In this document: positions 62,057-64,000 of the stretch, piece by piece
Position numbering within the stretch: position 1 is the stretch's first letter
How the letters are laid out: every line of letters starts with the position of its first letter
Assembly (NCBI RefSeq): GCF_009936215.1
Contig: NZ_AP019551.1
Location: 954,708 to 1,018,707, forward strand
Length of the DNA stretch: 64,000 nucleotides
Reading direction: 5' to 3'
Source of the DNA: Athalassotoga saccharophila
GTDB taxonomy: Bacteria > Thermotogota > Thermotogae > Mesoaciditogales > Mesoaciditogaceae
The notes under the pieces: model-generated
What the model was told of the DNA's origin: nothing
Seen by the model: only the letters and a program-made list of their open reading frames with translations
Databases searched by the model: none
Made by a program: the position numbers and the translations under genes

Positions 62057-62072
62057 GATGCTACAAAGCATC
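62057..62072 (+). promoter_or_regulatory. Short hairpin in the gdh leader
   Basis: GATGCT-ACAA-AGCATC ends about five bases before AGAGGAGG. It is probably near the 5' end of the mRNA (weak -10 TAAAAT at 62045-62050) and may protect the transcript. Confidence 0.4.
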
Positions 62073-62093
62073 TAATTAGAGGAGGTCATTCAG

Positions 62094-63359
62094 ATGGAAA
62101 ATGGGAATGGCGGAAGTCTTTTTGCAGATGCCCTCAAACAGTTTGACAGGGCAGCGGATTTGATGAATCTCGATGACGGAATGAGGCAGGTTTTAAAAAG
62201 CCACAAAAGGGAGATAACGGTTAATTTCCCTGTTAAGATGGATGACGGTTCTATACGTGTTTTCACGGGTTACCGTTTCCAGCACAACATAGCGCGCGGT
62301 CCTGCTAAGGGTGGAATAAGGTACCACCAAAATGTCAACGCCGATGAAATAAAAACTCTTTCCTTTCTTATGACATGGAAATGCGCTATAGCGGGAATTC
62401 CTTACGGAGGGGCCAAGGGTGGAGTAAAGGTAAATCCGAATGAACTTTCGGAGGGAGAACTCGAAAGACTTTCGAGAAGATTTTTCTCGGAAATCGCTCC
62501 TTTCATAGGCACCGAGACGGACATACCTGCTCCGGATGTGAACACAAATTCTAAAATAATGGCATGGTACATGGATACATATTCTATGAATGTTGGAAGA
62601 TCCGAACTTGGTATTGTAACTGGAAAACCAGTTGAACTGGGAGGATCTCTCGGAAGAAATGAAGCAACCGGTCGTGGTGTCGCGATAGTTGCTGACGAGG
62701 CATGTAAATATTTTCTTACCGGCGGAGGGGTAAAAGGTAGAACGGTTGCCATCCAGGGCTTTGGAAATGTGGGATCTTACACGGCATTGATACTTGGAAC
62801 TGAATACGGAGCAAAAGTTGTTGCCATAAGTGATATAACCGGAGCCTATTACAATCCAGAAGGTATAAATGTTAAAGAGGCCTTTGATTACGTTACCACT
62901 CACAAAGATTTGAAAGGGTTTAACGGTGGGAAAATCATCTCTAATGATGAATTACTCGCTCTCAACGTTGAAATACTTATTCCTGCAGCCCTTGAAAGAT
63001 CTATAACTGATAAAAATGCAGACAAAGTAAGAGCAAAATTAGTCATAGAAGCGGCAAATAACCCTGTAACTCCTGAAGCAGATGAGATTTTGCGAAAGAA
63101 AGGCATAAGTATAGTTCCCGATTTCCTTACCAATTCTGGCGGAGTTGTTGTTTCTTACTTCGAATGGGTTCAGGGACTTTATTCTTATTTCTGGGATCTT
63201 GAGGATGTAAGAAAGGCACTCACAAAGGTTATGAAAAATTCATTTGCAGATATCATAAAGACCATGGAACAGTACAAGACAGACATGAGAACTGGCGCGT
63301 ACATACTCGCTATAAGCAAGGTCGCAAACGCAACGAAATTGCGCGGTATATATCCATAG
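62094..63359 (+). CDS. gdhA: Glutamate dehydrogenase
   Basis: The 421-residue hexameric enzyme interconverts glutamate and 2-oxoglutarate plus ammonia. P-Y-G-G-A-K-G-G-V near 103 holds the catalytic lysine. G-Y-R-F-Q-H-N is the substrate segment, A-P-D-V-N-T the catalytic Asp and G-F-G-N-V-G the dinucleotide motif. Size and sequence suit the catabolic, dual- or NAD-type thermophile enzyme. It stands alone with a strong GAGGAGG ribosome site. Confidence 0.96.
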   Translation: MENGNGGSLFADALKQFDRAADLMNLDDGMRQVLKSHKREITVNFPVKMDDGSIRVFTGYRFQHNIARGPAKGGIRYHQNVNADEIKTLSFLMTWKCAIAGIPYGGAKGGVKVNPNELSEGELERLSRRFFSEIAPFIGTETDIPAPDVNTNSKIMAWYMDTYSMNVGRSELGIVTGKPVELGGSLGRNEATGRGVAIVADEACKYFLTGGGVKGRTVAIQGFGNVGSYTALILGTEYGAKVVAISDITGAYYNPEGINVKEAFDYVTTHKDLKGFNGGKIISNDELLALNVEILIPAALERSITDKNADKVRAKLVIEAANNPVTPEADEILRKKGISIVPDFLTNSGGVVVSYFEWVQGLYSYFWDLEDVRKALTKVMKNSFADIIKTMEQYKTDMRTGAYILAISKVANATKLRGIYP

Positions 63360-63376
63360 TCATAAGTCGACGAAAA

Positions 63377-63400
63377 GCCGCACTGACGTGCGGCTTTTTT
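63377..63400 (+). terminator. Intrinsic terminator after gdhA
   Basis: GCCGCAC, four-base loop, GTGCGGC (63377-63394), then TTTTTT; AAAA precedes the stem. Confidence 0.92.
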
Positions 63401-63421
63401 CATTCATTTTTGATATCGTTT

Positions 63422-63430
63422 TGGTATAAT
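63422..63430 (+). promoter_or_regulatory. Extended -10 promoter of the final gene
   Basis: TGG-TATAAT, with no good -35 hexamer. Predicted start near 63437, 24 nt before the ATG, with GGGGGTG as ribosome site. Confidence 0.65.
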
Positions 63431-63460
63431 ATCTTTAAGTTCATCATTGGGGGTGTGCTA

Positions 63461-64000
63461 ATGAGCGATACTGTGAAGACGACCGCGATATACGAAAGTG
63501 AAAACCATAAATTTTTCTTTCTCGGATGGGAAGAGAAGGAAGAAGGAGGAGTTGTCCAGACAAACCAGTACTTTGTCATTAATGGGAATGAAGGGACACT
63601 TCTCGATCCCGGAGGTGTTCACGTTTTTCCTCGCGTGCTTGCCAACGTTTCAGAGATTTTGGATGTAGGCAAAATAAAACATATATTCTTCTCCCATCAG
63701 GATCCTGACGTTTCTTCTGGAGTTTCCCTATGGCTTTCTGCCGCTCCGAATGCAAGGGTGCATATATCTGGCCTTTGGACGAGATTCTTACCACACTTTG
63801 GAGTTTACAACCTCTCAAGAATAGATCCGATTCCTGACAAAGGTGGAGAGATAAGACTTTCTTCTGGAAAATCTTTTATCCTTATTCCGGCGCATTTTCT
63901 TCATTCACCGGGACAATTCAATCTTTACGATCCCGTCTCAAAGATACTTTTCTCGGGAGACATAGGCGCCGCGGTCTTTCCGGAAGGCAAAAGATACCCA
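63461..64000 (+). CDS. Metallo-beta-lactamase-fold (ODP/flavodiiron-like) protein, cut by window end
   Basis: The first 180 codons are present and the frame is open at 64000. The fold shows N-G-N-E-G-T-L-L-D-P-G-G, the metal motif S-H-Q-D-P-D near 89, and P-A-H-F-L-H-S-P-G-Q-F near 146 followed by L-F-S-G-D-I-G-A, the pattern of the diiron oxygen-binding (ODP) and flavodiiron proteins. His-x-Asp-Pro-Asp in place of H-x-H-x-D-H is characteristic of the ODP/diiron branch. A flavodoxin or signalling domain might follow outside the window. Role probably in O2 or NO sensing or scavenging. Confidence 0.85.
   Translation, partial: MSDTVKTTAIYESENHKFFFLGWEEKEEGGVVQTNQYFVINGNEGTLLDPGGVHVFPRVLANVSEILDVGKIKHIFFSHQDPDVSSGVSLWLSAAPNARVHISGLWTRFLPHFGVYNLSRIDPIPDKGGEIRLSSGKSFILIPAHFLHSPGQFNLYDPVSKILFSGDIGAAVFPEGKRYP

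Noticed and set aside
62193-62903. 236-codon minus-strand frame inside gdhA
   Set aside because: It lies fully within a highly conserved gene, has no family resemblance and no ribosome site; a shadow frame.
1-64000. CRISPR array, prophage or intact insertion sequence
   Set aside because: No regularly spaced direct repeats of 25-40 bp, no cas, integrase, phage structural or transposase genes were seen.

Overview
The window is an A+T-rich, gene-dense bacterial chromosome segment. It has about 55 protein genes, one tRNA and no rRNA, CRISPR array or intact transposon. Several traits point to the Thermotogota: a fused shikimate kinase/3-dehydroquinate synthase, a type Ibeta DAHP synthase with an N-terminal regulatory domain, the ftsA-ftsZ-pilB block, and an LptD-like outer-membrane barrel without other LPS genes nearby. 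My guess is a deep-branching or moderately thermophilic lineage such as Mesoaciditogales. The phylum is inferred from gene content only.

Layout. Positions 1-1570 hold tRNA-Lys and, divergently, two membrane proteins. Positions 1595-36897 are almost entirely minus strand. Read in the direction of transcription, this block holds phoU, an LptF/G-LptD fusion, dnaB, tmk, ftsA, ftsZ, pilB, an anchored beta-domain protein, the complete 2,4-diaminopentanoate branch of ornithine fermentation (ord-ortA-ortB-oraS-oraE), an HD-GYP protein, a peroxiredoxin, an amidohydrolase and recN. It continues with trpDCFBAEG, then aroF-aroA-aroC-aroKB, and ends with a large Fn3/leucine-rich-repeat lipoprotein. pilT (plus) and pstSCAB (minus) follow to 41361. 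From 41.6 kb onward nearly everything is plus strand: a CoA/beta-keto-acid locus (KAS III-like enzyme, double TetR regulator, CoA-transferase, SDR reductase, thiolase, a five-gene Liv-type ABC importer, two alpha/beta hydrolases, an MFS exporter), a secreted 5'-nucleotidase with LysM, hcp with a convergent Crp/Fnr gene, a sat-sulfotransferase-cysC sulfation operon, glutamate dehydrogenase, and a truncated metallo-beta-lactamase-fold gene.

How the genes work together. Ornithine breakdown yields alanine and acetyl-CoA, glutamate dehydrogenase links amino acids to 2-oxoglutarate, and the 41.6-54.9 kb locus looks built to import and process short acyl or beta-keto acids through CoA thioesters. 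This suggests an amino-acid and organic-acid fermenter. The trp and aro operons each start with a short leader peptide and an attenuator that can be read directly: Trp-Trp-Trp for trp, and Tyr-Trp-Tyr-Tyr for aro. The two attenuators share the same architecture and near-identical terminator arms.

Most notable: the two attenuators; the single polypeptide joining an inner-membrane Lpt permease to an LptD-type barrel through an internal signal peptide; the tandem two-headed TetR regulator with a three-half-site operator at its own promoter; a CRP-type box at class II position before hcp, matched by an R-E-x-x-x-R recognition helix in the neighbouring regulator; an 11-unit heptad repeat; and a PAPS-dependent sulfation cassette with no assimilatory genes.
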